64,000 bases of DNA from JASGDN01 sp049841275 (lineage in GTDB: Bacteria > Chloroflexota > Chloroflexia > Thermomicrobiales > UBA6265): positions 180,089 through 244,088 of the forward strand of contig JASGDN010000086.1 of the NCBI GenBank assembly GCA_049841275.1, written 5' to 3'. This document shows positions 42,258 through 50,778 of the stretch, in pieces (the first letter of the stretch is position 1; each line of letters opens with the position of its first letter). A model generated the notes under the pieces. The model saw only the letters and a list, made by a program, of their open reading frames with translations, searched no databases and was not told the DNA's origin. A program made the translations under genes and the position numbers.

Positions 42258-44036
42258 TTATTCCTGGATCCAGAACTTGAACAACTGGGGATAGAGGTTG
42301 TCCGACGAAAGCGCCTCGTCCGGCAGCCCCTTCACCCGGTTGCGGTAGAACGCGATGTTCTGCAGGACGAGCAGGAAGAGGAACGGCACCTCCTCTGCCA
42401 CGATCTCCTGCACACGATGGTAGATCTCGACCCGCTTGGCAACATCCTGTTCGAGGATGCCCTGGGTCAGCAAGTCGTCCATCTCGGCGTTGCGGAAGTT
42501 GCAGAAGTTGTTCGCACCACTCGACGACAGCTCGGCCCGGCAATCCGGCTCGCCGCTGCCGCCACCGTAGACCCAGTTGAAGAGGGCAGCCTGCAAGCGG
42601 CCATCGGCCATCCCGGCGAGCGTGTCGCTGGCGATGCCCTCCTGCAACTGGCAGTCGACCCCGATCTCCTTCCACCATTGCTGGGCGAGTTCGGCCTCCG
42701 GCCGGCGCTGGGTGTCGCCCTGGAACACGATCATCGTGAAGCTGGCCTTGTTGCCATCCTTCTCGCGGACATCGCCATTGAGCGCCCAACCTGCGTCGTC
42801 GAGCAGCTGCTTCGCCTTCTCGGGATCGAAATCGTACTTCGGGACATCCGGATTGTAGTACTGGGCGACGTTCGGGGAGAGGTTGGACGTGGCGACCTGG
42901 GCCTGCCCCATGAAGATGTCGTTCGCCAGCGATTCGCGGTCGAGCGCGTAGAGCAGGGCCTGACGCACCGCCTTCTCGGAGAGGAAGGGCTGGGCCTGCT
43001 CGTCGCTGCTGACCGGCGTGCCGCCGGCGCCTCCCGGCGGGATGTTGTTCAGCACGAAGTGGTTGGTGGCATTCTGGAGCGTCTCGTAGATCTTGAAGTC
43101 GCCGGTTTCCTTGAGACGGTCGTTGTCCTCCGCATTCAACGACCAGATGGAATTGTCGGCCTGGCCCGTTTCCAGCGCGGCGGCGCGGGCGGCTGCTTCC
43201 GGCACGACATCGATCCGCACCGCATCAACGTTGGCACGGCCACGGAAGTAGTCGGGATTCGCCTCCAGCAGCGTGTGCTGGGCGGGAATCCATTCCTTCA
43301 CCTTGAATGGCCCACTGCCGACTGCCGCCCCCTTGAAGGCATCCTCGCCCTTGTCGGCGTGGTACTTGGCTGGATAGATGAAGGTCGGCGCGACGTTCAC
43401 CATGAAGGTGACATCCGCTTCCTTCAGCTTGACGACGATTGTGGCGGGGTCCGGCGCCTCCACGGAATCGACCAGTTCGAACTCGCCGGCGCGATTGGAT
43501 CCGTTCTTCGGATCGAGGATCCAGTCGTAGGTGTACTTCACGTCGGCGGACGAGAAATCGTCGCCGTTGTGAAACTTCACGCCGGTCTTCAGCTTGAAGG
43601 TGTAGGTCTTGCCGTCCTTCGATGCCTCGTAGGAGTCGGCGAGAACGGGCACGAGTTCGTAGTTCTCGTTGACCATGTAAAGGCCATCGAAGATCTGGGC
43701 GATCGCGACCCACTGCGCGGTCTCGGCGCCGTCCTCCGGGCTCAGGCTCTCGATGGTGTCCTGGGAAATGACCACCAGCGTACCGCCCTGGACCGGCTGA
43801 GCATCCTGGGCGCGCAGGGCTGCCAGCCGCTGCGTCTCACGGGCAGCGGCCTGCTCACTCGTAAGGATCGGGATCAGGCCGGCTGCCGCAGCCGCAGCCA
43901 GGAATCCCCGTCGGGATCCGGACAACTCCATGAGCGCCTGCAGGTCGGCCCGACAGCTGCGATCGGTGGTTGGCGTGGGCACAGACGATGCGTCGTAGCG
44001 AGTCACTCCGCAGATACCCCCTGTGACCGGCTGCAT
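42258..44036 (-). CDS. Peptide/nickel-type ABC substrate-binding protein (SBP family 5), copy 1
   Basis: The 592-residue family-5 binding protein has twin-arginine SGSRRGFLAAAAAAGL at about residues 40-56. Family blocks are GVKFHNGDDFSSADVKYTYD, VGSGPFKVKEWIPAQHTLLE and RRPEAELAQQWWKEIGVD. The last part holds FNWVYGGGSGEPDC and NAEMDDLL. Such proteins bring peptides, glycosides or nickel chelates to the DppBC permease. ATG 44036 has GGAGAG seven bases upstream. The next protein upstream is a close paralogue. An insert IPPGGAGGTPVSSDEQAQ at about residues 345-362 is absent from the paralogue, so ligand preference may differ. Confidence 0.88.
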   Translation of the reverse strand: MQPVTGGICGVTRYDASSVPTPTTDRSCRADLQALMELSGSRRGFLAAAAAAGLIPILTSEQAAARETQRLAALRAQDAQPVQGGTLVVISQDTIESLSPEDGAETAQWVAIAQIFDGLYMVNENYELVPVLADSYEASKDGKTYTFKLKTGVKFHNGDDFSSADVKYTYDWILDPKNGSNRAGEFELVDSVEAPDPATIVVKLKEADVTFMVNVAPTFIYPAKYHADKGEDAFKGAAVGSGPFKVKEWIPAQHTLLEANPDYFRGRANVDAVRIDVVPEAAARAAALETGQADNSIWSLNAEDNDRLKETGDFKIYETLQNATNHFVLNNIPPGGAGGTPVSSDEQAQPFLSEKAVRQALLYALDRESLANDIFMGQAQVATSNLSPNVAQYYNPDVPKYDFDPEKAKQLLDDAGWALNGDVREKDGNKASFTMIVFQGDTQRRPEAELAQQWWKEIGVDCQLQEGIASDTLAGMADGRLQAALFNWVYGGGSGEPDCRAELSSSGANNFCNFRNAEMDDLLTQGILEQDVAKRVEIYHRVQEIVAEEVPFLFLLVLQNIAFYRNRVKGLPDEALSSDNLYPQLFKFWIQE

Positions 44037-44204
44037 GGCTCTCTCCACACCCGGCCTCGTGCAGACACACGCCAGCCGACATGCTCGCATGTCCTTGACG
44101 TTTGTCATTCAGAACGTTTCAACCGGTCTCCATTCTGGCACAGCCTGGCTGCCCGAACAACGCACACCAGGGACCGGGAGGCACGGTCACGCACGAGGAG
44201 CGAT

Positions 44205-44240
44205 GGGCCAGCCTGAGTCGATTGCGCTTCAGGCTGGCCC
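44205..44240 (-). terminator. 12-bp hairpin between the two binding-protein genes
   Basis: GGGCCAGCCTGA and TCAGGCTGGCCC flank a 12-base loop, 40 bases past the stop of copy 2. It may cut transcription so that the second binding protein is made separately from the permease operon. Confidence 0.5.
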
Positions 44241-44280
44241 GCCTGCATCCGTCCAGGGGAGAAGACTCCTGGCCCGTTGT

Positions 44281-46020
44281 CTAGCCCTGGTCCTTCCAGA
44301 GCAGGTAGATCTTGTTGTAGATGACCGAGGAATCCAGGACCTTCTCCTGAGGCATCAAGCCCTTGATCGAATTCGCCCAGAACGTGATCCACTGCACGTT
44401 GAGCAGGAAGATGAACGGCACTTCGTCCGCCACGATTTCCTGCACGCGCTTGTACATCTCGATGCGCTTGGCCTCGTCCTGTTCGGTAACGCCCTTGGTG
44501 AGCAGGTCGTCCATCTCGGCATTGGAGAAGTGGTTGAAGTTGTTGGCGCCCTTGGTCGTCATGGTATCGCGCGAGTCGGGGTCGCCATTGTTGCCGCCAT
44601 ACGTCCAGTTGAAGAGGCCGGCATCGTAGTCGCCCTTGACGAGGCCCTCGAGCACATTGTTGCTCTCGGAGAGTTCGACCTGAACCCCGATGTCCTTCCA
44701 CCACTGCTGGGCGAGCTCGGCCTCTGGCCGGCGCTGGGTATCGCCCTGGATGATCTGGAGGGTGAAGGCGGCCTTCACCCCGTCCTTCTCGCGGACGTCG
44801 CCGTTCAGTTTCCAGCCCGCATCCTCGAGCATCTGCTTCGCCTTCTCGGGGTCGAAGTCATACTTCGCGACATCCGGGTTGTAGTACTTCGCCAGCCCTG
44901 GCGAAAGGTTCGCGGTAGCCGGTTGCGCCTGCCCCTGATACACCTCGTCGGCAAGAGCTCCGCGGTCGATCGCGGTGATGAGCGCCTGCCGTGCAGCCTT
45001 GTCGCTCAGGAACGGCTTGGCGTTGTTGAGCGGAAAGTGGTTCACAGCCAGGCCGAGATTGTTGTAGACAGTGAAGTTTCCGGATTCTTCCAGTGCGACG
45101 TTGTCCTCGGCACTGAGCGACCAGACGGACGTATCGGCTTGGCCGGACTCGAGCGCGGCGACGCGGCCGGCGGCTTCCGGCACGACATCGAGGCGGAAGG
45201 TGTCGAAGTTCGGACGGCCCCGGAAGTAGTCGGTGTTGGCTTCCAGCGTGGTGCTCTGTGCCGGAATCCATTCCTTGAGCTTGAACGGCCCGGTGCCGAT
45301 CGGCTTGGCGGTGAAGGCATCCTCGCCGATCTCGGCGTGATACTTCGCCGGGTAGATGAAGGTCGTCGCCACGTTGACGAGGAAGGTGACATCGGCCTCC
45401 TTCAGCGTGACCACGACCGTAGTGGCATCCGGCGCCTCGACGGAGTCGACCAGTTCAAAGCCCCCGGCACGGAGCGACGCATTCTTCGGGTCCATGATCC
45501 AGTCGTAGGTGTATTTCACGTCGGCGGACGAGAAATCGTCGCCGTTGTGGAACTTCACCCCGGTCTTGAGTTTGAACGTGTAGGTCTTGCCATCCGCAGA
45601 CGCCTCGTAGGAGTCGGCGAGCACCGGCTCCAGTTCGAACTGCTCGTTCACGATGTAGAGCGCGTCGAACATCTGGACCACGATGGCCCAGATGACGGTG
45701 GCGCCCTCGTTGTCCGGGCTGAGCGTATCGACGGTCTGGTGGCCGAGGGTGATGAACTCACCACCCTGGATCGGGGTGGGGCTGGCTTCCTGGGCGGCAG
45801 CGAGCCGGGACGCGACCGTGCCGGACGAGAGGACGGGAACGAGCCCGGCCGCAGCGGCGGCCTTGATGAGGGACCGGCGCGAACCTCCGAGGCGCATCAG
45901 GCCACGGAGGCGGTCCTGGCGGTGGATCTTGGCTTCATCGGGGGACGGGGACGCGGGAAGGAGGGGCTTGTGGGACACCGGGCATCTCTCCATACAACGT
46001 GTCGCAACCCCGTGGCGCAT
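44281..46020 (-). CDS. Peptide/nickel-type ABC substrate-binding protein (SBP family 5), copy 2
   Basis: An about 579-residue paralogue of the neighbouring binding protein. It shares long exact stretches, for example GDDFSSADVKYTYDWI, RRPEAELAQQWWK and YDFDPEKAKQ. A twin-arginine signal reads GGSRRSLIKAAAAAGL. Its start is uncertain. The ATG at 46020 and a GTG two codons earlier follow a CAGGAG site; the ATG at 45993 lacks one but still includes the signal. It is the first gene in this importer region. Both paralogues probably feed the same DppBC permease with different ligands. The hairpin after it may uncouple its expression. Confidence 0.86.
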   Translation of the reverse strand: MRHGVATRCMERCPVSHKPLLPASPSPDEAKIHRQDRLRGLMRLGGSRRSLIKAAAAAGLVPVLSSGTVASRLAAAQEASPTPIQGGEFITLGHQTVDTLSPDNEGATVIWAIVVQMFDALYIVNEQFELEPVLADSYEASADGKTYTFKLKTGVKFHNGDDFSSADVKYTYDWIMDPKNASLRAGGFELVDSVEAPDATTVVVTLKEADVTFLVNVATTFIYPAKYHAEIGEDAFTAKPIGTGPFKLKEWIPAQSTTLEANTDYFRGRPNFDTFRLDVVPEAAGRVAALESGQADTSVWSLSAEDNVALEESGNFTVYNNLGLAVNHFPLNNAKPFLSDKAARQALITAIDRGALADEVYQGQAQPATANLSPGLAKYYNPDVAKYDFDPEKAKQMLEDAGWKLNGDVREKDGVKAAFTLQIIQGDTQRRPEAELAQQWWKDIGVQVELSESNNVLEGLVKGDYDAGLFNWTYGGNNGDPDSRDTMTTKGANNFNHFSNAEMDDLLTKGVTEQDEAKRIEMYKRVQEIVADEVPFIFLLNVQWITFWANSIKGLMPQEKVLDSSVIYNKIYLLWKDQG

Positions 46021-46428
46021 CGCCACGGCATCTCCTGGGACCCGAACCGCCGATGCGTGGGCGTTGGCAATCGAAAAGCCATCCACGCCCACATCGGCAA
46101 ACCAGCAGCCTCACCAAGGTGTGAGAACGATTTCCAGTGTTGCACAGGGGATGACGCGGCACAACGGAGGAAAACCGGCGCCTCCCACCGGAGCGAGCCA
46201 GTTCTTGGTCCGAACGCCCAAACGGAGCCGGATTCAGTATGAGCGCCAGAAAGCAACGTCCGCCCTGATAACCATGGTTGCTGGAGCGTTGCCCGACGCA
46301 GACTGTTCACGCACATGGCAGCAGCGCGATCGTATACGCGTCCCCACCGGTATAACGAAATGGAGTGTGGACCGAAAATGGACCCAGGCAATCGCCACTC
46401 GACAGGGCCGGCACAGGGAGAAGTACCG

Positions 46429-46800
46429 ATGCACCAGCGCAATGACGATGGAACGGACGTGCGGACCTTCGTCCTCGCGGGGAGCGTCATCGGGTTGGCA
46501 TTCGTGATGATCCCGTTGGTGATCTTCGCCAGCCGGCTCACCGATGAATCGGCGGGACAGAATCTCCGCTCGGCGCTCTTCCTCGTGGCAATCGGGTGGC
46601 CGTTCGCTCTCGGGTTTGTGACGCGATGGTGGCCGCGGGACCTTCAGTACAAACGGTTCGCCTGGCTGCTCTGCTTCCTCGGCGTTCCCGTCCCCGCGTA
46701 CTTCTTGCTCGGATTCGGGATCTTTCTGATCGCCGTCGCGCTGGTCTATCCGTGGGCCTTCTGGATGACGCGCACATCCTTCAACCAGCATGACGCATAG
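46429..46800 (+). CDS. Small multi-pass membrane protein
   Basis: The 123-residue protein has three or four hydrophobic helices (about residues 12-33, 45-65, 70-112). The first is FVLAGSVIGLAFVMIPLVIF and the last part has LLGFGIFLIAVALVYPWAFW. ATG 46429 is preferred because GGGAG lies ten bases upstream. An earlier in-frame ATG lies within a low-quality stretch. No family is recognised. It is isolated between the importer genes and an empty stretch. Confidence 0.5.
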   Translation: MHQRNDDGTDVRTFVLAGSVIGLAFVMIPLVIFASRLTDESAGQNLRSALFLVAIGWPFALGFVTRWWPRDLQYKRFAWLLCFLGVPVPAYFLLGFGIFLIAVALVYPWAFWMTRTSFNQHDA

Positions 46801-47105
46801 GGCCGATTTCGAAACGATTACCATCCTGATCCGTAGATGCGGCCCTTGTGGCTGCCTACCCCAAGACTGTCACAAAGGCCGCATCTACCTGAGTGCGAAC
46901 CCGGTACATGATGGACGTTCTGCCCAAGACGGTATTCGGCTGGAATGATTGGATCGGCAGGCGTGAGGCGCTTCGGGATGCGTGGCGAGAGGCCATCGTC
47001 CTTGGAGCGGCTCAGCACATGGAAGTGAAGGTGAAAGAGCTCCTGACCGGCGGCTTTCCCGCTCGCCTGCCGGACCGAGATACCCTCGTCTGCCACGCGG
47101 ATCGT
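46801..47105. other. 305-base stretch with no convincing gene
   Basis: Open frames on both strands exist here but have no family resemblance or ribosome site. The clear structure is the inverted repeat at 46833-46888. Confidence 0.45.
46833..46888. repeat. 18-bp inverted repeat with 20-base loop
   Basis: GTAGATGCGGCCCTTGTG pairs with CACAAAGGCCGCATCTAC with one mismatch. Its GTAG...CTAC ends recall the element at 31607-31686. It could be an intergenic repeat or a weak terminator for the membrane-protein gene. Confidence 0.5.
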
Positions 47106-47429
47106 TCAGTGGCGCTCATCCGGAATCGGCTCCAGCATCGCGCTGGTGTGGCAGTGGGGACAGGTCACCAAACGGCGACCCCCGGAACGACGCGTCAGGA
47201 AGATCTCCGCGACGAAGTACCGCGCGGAGGACAGCTTGAAGCTGCGCCCGCAAGTGGGACATACAAAATGCGTGGTCCGGGTCCGCACAAATACATAGAT
47301 GATTGTTCCTATCAGGGCGACGAGGATGAATATGGGCGGTGGGCAGTCATCGTGGGCTTCTCCCGATGGGGCCAGTGGAGCGTCCCGGTTACATGAAGCC
47401 AAGACAATCTCGGTTCCACAATCCTTCAT
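47106..47429 (-). CDS. Small membrane protein with C-terminal zinc ribbon
   Basis: The translation gives one hydrophobic helix (IFILVALIGTIIYVFVRT), then FVCPTCGRSFKL and, about thirty residues later, VTCPHCHTSAMLE. Together these make a four-Cys zinc ribbon on a membrane anchor, a known architecture of unnamed Firmicutes and actinobacterial proteins. The start is doubtful. The ATG at 47429 precedes the helix by about 30 residues with no good ribosome site. A GGGAG-spaced ATG at 47350 leads into another frame, so a small indel upstream of the helix is possible. Function unknown. Confidence 0.5.
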   Translation of the reverse strand: MKDCGTEIVLASCNRDAPLAPSGEAHDDCPPPIFILVALIGTIIYVFVRTRTTHFVCPTCGRSFKLSSARYFVAEIFLTRRSGGRRLVTCPHCHTSAMLEPIPDERH

Positions 47430-47560
47430 GAACCCATGAGACGAGAACAATCAGGTATACGATCGCGACCAGATCCCGGTTTATCCCGGCCCCATGCCGC
47501 AGGCCGGCCTGGCTGGAGACAACATGATGCGCCAACCCGCTCTGCAAGCGTGATGTGTCC

Positions 47561-48457
47561 TCAGCTTCCGCGCGCCGCGTCGTATTGGGCGATACGATGG
47601 GCGACGCCGTCGAGGAGCAGCTGCAAGCCCATCTCGAACTGGACATCGGGGTCGGTCACATCCTCGTCGTGGTCCATGAACAGTTCCACCAGCGGGTAGG
47701 AACTCTGCACGAAGAGTTCCGCGATACGCGGCGCCATTCGTTGATGGAATTCATCGCGCGTGATCCCCGACGCCTCCCACCGTCGCCGTTCCGTGATTTC
47801 CTCCACGGTCGCCCCCCGCGTGAAATCGTCCAGCACCGAGATGATCGTCATCTTCGTGATGAAGTCGAAGGGAAGGGATTCCGTCATCCGGATTGAGTTC
47901 TCGATATGACGCAAGAACCCGTGCCCGAAACTCTCCATCGACATCAGCGGGGCACTGCTGAAAAAGTCCACCATCCACTCATGCCGCAGGATGTTGGCCC
48001 GGGCGGCGTGGGCGATGGACGCAAGATCCCGGCGCCAGTCGCCGGTCGGCTCGTCGGGCGGAGCAGATTCGACCATCAGCCGTTCGAGGACAAGTGCCTC
48101 CAGATCGCGTTTCGTCGGGACGTACCAATAGAGGGACATCACGCCGACTCCGAGTTCCGCCGCGATCTTGCGCATGGTCATCGCGGCCGGTCCCTCACGA
48201 TCGGCGATCGCCACTGCGGCATCGACGATCTGGTCGGCATCGAGATTGACACGCGGCCGCCGGCCCCGACCCCGCACACGCTCGGCAACAGCCTCGTCGC
48301 GCATGGACGCCCGTTCGTCCTGGATCTCCTGACGCAACTCGTTGAAGCGATCGCGATTCTCCCGCCAGCTATGCCTATGCCGTTCGCGCCCCTGGTCTCG
48401 TCCGTCCAACACACCCTCCTGCGGCGTCCAATCACCGCGCCAACCTGTATTCCGCAT
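47561..48457 (-). CDS. TetR-family repressor with Arg-rich N-terminal extension
   Basis: A 298-residue TetR protein. The helix-turn-helix domain (about 70-125) reads VDAAVAIADREGPAAMTMRK and AELGVGVMSLYWYVPTKRDL, matching TetR/TcR-type regulators. The C-terminal ligand domain resembles the tetracycline-repressor-like class, with long helices and an LLLDGVAHRIAQYD end. Residues 1-68 form an unusual basic extension rich in Arg, Asp and Glu. ATG 48457 is supported by GGGAGG. It is divergent from a DrrA-type exporter. Three GTAC-N3-GTAC sites lie 18 bp apart in the gap, making it the evident repressor of that exporter. Confidence 0.87.
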   Translation of the reverse strand: MRNTGWRGDWTPQEGVLDGRDQGRERHRHSWRENRDRFNELRQEIQDERASMRDEAVAERVRGRGRRPRVNLDADQIVDAAVAIADREGPAAMTMRKIAAELGVGVMSLYWYVPTKRDLEALVLERLMVESAPPDEPTGDWRRDLASIAHAARANILRHEWMVDFFSSAPLMSMESFGHGFLRHIENSIRMTESLPFDFITKMTIISVLDDFTRGATVEEITERRRWEASGITRDEFHQRMAPRIAELFVQSSYPLVELFMDHDEDVTDPDVQFEMGLQLLLDGVAHRIAQYDAARGS

Positions 48458-48564
48458 CGTCGTCCTCCCATTATCGCGATCCGCGCACGTTCGATTCCAG
48501 AACCGATCCCTCGCACGCGCGCCTGACCATATCAAAACGAGATCGTGCTCCCCCCTTGACTTTC

Positions 48565-48611
48565 GTACATTGTACCACTACCGTACGACGTACGTTGATA
48601 GTACACCGTAC
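48565..48611. promoter_or_regulatory. Three phased GTAC-N3-GTAC operators in the divergent TetR/ABC promoter region
   Basis: GTACATTGTAC (48565-48575), GTACGACGTAC (48583-48593) and GTACACCGTAC (48601-48611) are spaced exactly 18 bp start to start. TTGACT at 48556-48561 and TTGATA at 48595-48600 are -35 candidates for the exporter, so operator binding would block the promoters. The identical half-site and fixed spacing argue against chance. Confidence 0.72.
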
Positions 48612-48683
48612 GACTCAGCGCCGACATCGAACATACATCCCGGTCGCGAACGCAATCCGGCACCTGAAAGGACCGCCCCACTC

Positions 48684-49703
48684 ATGACATACCTCGACGG
48701 ACATTCGTCAAACCCGGCAGCCATCGAAGCTGTCTCGATCTCGAAACGCTTCGGCGCCACCCAGGCGCTGGACAACGTCAGTTTCGCGGTGCCTCAGGGC
48801 ACCATCCTCGGCCTGCTCGGCCCGAACGGCTCCGGCAAGAGCACGACGGTTCGTGCCCTCACCACGTTGCTGGTTCCGGATAGCGGCGCCGGCCACGTCA
48901 ACGGCATCGATGTCGTGAAGGACCCGGAGCGAGCCCGCTTCCAGTTCGGGCTCGCCAGCCAGGCGGCGACCGTGGACGAGTTGCTGACCGGCCGCGACAA
49001 CCTGATCCTCATCGGCCAGCTCTTCCAGATGCCAGCCAGCCAGGCCCGCCGTCGCGCCGACGACCTGCTGGAACGCTTCGGACTCGCCGACGCCGCCAAC
49101 CGCCGCGCCAAAACCTACTCCGGTGGCATGCGACGGCGGCTCGACCTTGCCTCCAGCCTGGTGGCCGCGCCGCCGGTGCTCTTTCTCGACGAGCCGACGA
49201 CCGGACTCGATCCGCGCAGCCGGTTGCAGATCTGGGACGCCATCGCCCAGCTCGTACGGGAAGGGACGACCGTCCTGCTCACGACACAGTACCTGGAGGA
49301 AGCCGATTTCCTCGCCAACCGGATCGTGGTGATCGACCATGGCAAGGTGATCGCCAACGACACGCCGCGCAACCTGAAGCGCTCTGTCGGCGGCGAGCAG
49401 ATCACGCTTACCGTCTCCCAGCCGGACGACATGCCGCTGGCGCAGCAGATCCTGGCGAACGTCAGTGGTGCGACGCCATCGTTCGTACCGGAGTCGCTCC
49501 AGATCGCCGCACCGGCGCCACGCTCCGGGGAGTCGCTGACCGCCGTCCTGAACGAGCTGACCCGGAACCAGATCGCGATCGACGACATCAGCCTTCGCCG
49601 CCCAACGCTGGACGAGGTCTTCCTCCAGCTGACAGGCGACGCATCCGCCGTCTCTACCGCCGCGCTTGCATCCGCACCGTCAATCCGACAGGAGGCCGCC
49701 TAG
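48684..49703 (+). CDS. Drug-exporter ABC ATPase (DrrA/DASS family)
   Basis: The 339-residue ATPase has Walker A GPNGSGKST, Q-loop region FGLASQAATVDELLTGRDNL, ABC signature YSGGMRRRLDLA and Walker B LFLDEPTTGLD. The C-terminal extension LTLTVSQPDD...SLRRPTLDEVFLQLTG is characteristic of the DrrA-like daunorubicin-resistance subfamily. It energises export through the ABC-2 permease encoded immediately after (its TAG abuts the next ATG). ATG 48684 has AAAGGA about a dozen bases upstream. Expression is presumably derepressed when the TetR protein binds its drug ligand. Confidence 0.92.
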   Translation: MTYLDGHSSNPAAIEAVSISKRFGATQALDNVSFAVPQGTILGLLGPNGSGKSTTVRALTTLLVPDSGAGHVNGIDVVKDPERARFQFGLASQAATVDELLTGRDNLILIGQLFQMPASQARRRADDLLERFGLADAANRRAKTYSGGMRRRLDLASSLVAAPPVLFLDEPTTGLDPRSRLQIWDAIAQLVREGTTVLLTTQYLEEADFLANRIVVIDHGKVIANDTPRNLKRSVGGEQITLTVSQPDDMPLAQQILANVSGATPSFVPESLQIAAPAPRSGESLTAVLNELTRNQIAIDDISLRRPTLDEVFLQLTGDASAVSTAALASAPSIRQEAA

Positions 49704-50594
49704 ATGGCCACGCAATCCGCCCAGATTTCCACGACGCAGAGCCTCGTCCCATCCTTCGCCTTCGACCCTTCGCTTGCGGTGCCGCAAGGCCCAGCCGCCA
49801 CCATGCGCCGCGCCGTGCGGGACAGCCTGCTCATCCTGCGCACGAACGTGAAGCACTTCCTGGCGCAACCGGGGCAGATCATCGGGATGATCGCGATGCC
49901 GATCATCTTCATCATCCTCTTCGGCTACGTCTTCGGGAGCGCGATCCAGATTCCCGGCGTGTCCAACTACCGCGAGTTCATGATGCCGGGCATCTTCGCC
50001 CAGTCCGCTGCCTTCACGATGGTCGCCGCTGCGGTCGGCATGGCCGAGATGAAGGAGAAGGGGCAGATGGACCGCTTCCGGTCGCTGCCGATGTCGCGGT
50101 CGGCCGTGCTGGTGGGGCAGGCGTTCTACCAGGTGCTGAACACGCTGGTCGGCACGATCACGATGGCCTTCGCCGCGCTGGCGACGGGCTGGCGCATTCA
50201 CACCAGCCCGCTGGAAGGGCTCACCGGATTCGGCATCCTGCTGCTCTTCGTCGTCGCCGTGAACTTCGTGGGTGTCTGCATCGGCATGGTGGCGCACAAC
50301 GCGACGATGGCCGAAACGATCACGATGCCGATCACGATGCCGCTGACCTTCCTCGCCAACACCTTCGTCTCGCCGGACCTCCTGCCGGGCTGGCTCCAGC
50401 CCATCGCGAACTGGAACCCGCTCTCCGCGACCGTCGCCGCAACCCGCAACCTCTGGGGCAACGCACCGACGATCACGTCAGCCAACCAGGCGTGGCCGCT
50501 CGCGAATCCGGAGATCGCCTCGATCCTCTTCTCACTGCTGCTGGTCGCCATTGCCCTCCCGCTTTCGGTCTGGCTCTACCGGAAGGAATCGTAG
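49704..50594 (+). CDS. ABC-2 type permease (DrrB-like)
   Basis: The 296-residue permease has six helices. The N-terminal part has SLLILRTNVKHFLAQPGQII, then MPIIFIILFGYVFGSAIQIP, PGIFAQSAAFTMVAAAVGMA and MKEKGQMDRFRSLPMSRSAV, all DrrB-like. VGVCIGMVAHNATMAETITM and FLANTFVSPDLLPGWLQPIA are also family-typical. ATG 49704 follows the ATPase stop directly, with AGGAGG inside the end of that gene. With the ATPase it forms a half-size exporter for hydrophobic compounds. A 16-bp hairpin ends the operon. Confidence 0.92.
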   Translation: MATQSAQISTTQSLVPSFAFDPSLAVPQGPAATMRRAVRDSLLILRTNVKHFLAQPGQIIGMIAMPIIFIILFGYVFGSAIQIPGVSNYREFMMPGIFAQSAAFTMVAAAVGMAEMKEKGQMDRFRSLPMSRSAVLVGQAFYQVLNTLVGTITMAFAALATGWRIHTSPLEGLTGFGILLLFVVAVNFVGVCIGMVAHNATMAETITMPITMPLTFLANTFVSPDLLPGWLQPIANWNPLSATVAATRNLWGNAPTITSANQAWPLANPEIASILFSLLLVAIALPLSVWLYRKES

Positions 50595-50623
50595 CTCCGG
50601 CACTTCAACCATATTTCCGATCC

Positions 50624-50660
50624 GGGCAAGGGGCCGCTTGAGCGAAGCGGCCCCTTGCCC
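50624..50660 (+). terminator. Perfect 16-bp hairpin after the first exporter operon
   Basis: GGGCAAGGGGCCGCTT and AAGCGGCCCCTTGCCC close on GAGCG, 30 bases past the permease stop. No T-run. Confidence 0.65.
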
Positions 50661-50778
50661 ATTCCTGCCGAAGGCGCATGCCAGGAGAGCGAGGCACGAT
50701 GCCCGTCCGTTATCGAGGCATAATCAACCGCTGCGGAGAAATACGCGCAGCGTCGGAACTGCACGAGGACGAGCATTC

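Noticed and set aside
46893..47396. 167-codon plus-strand frame
   Set aside because: No domains, no ribosome site, and it runs antisense to the zinc-ribbon gene.
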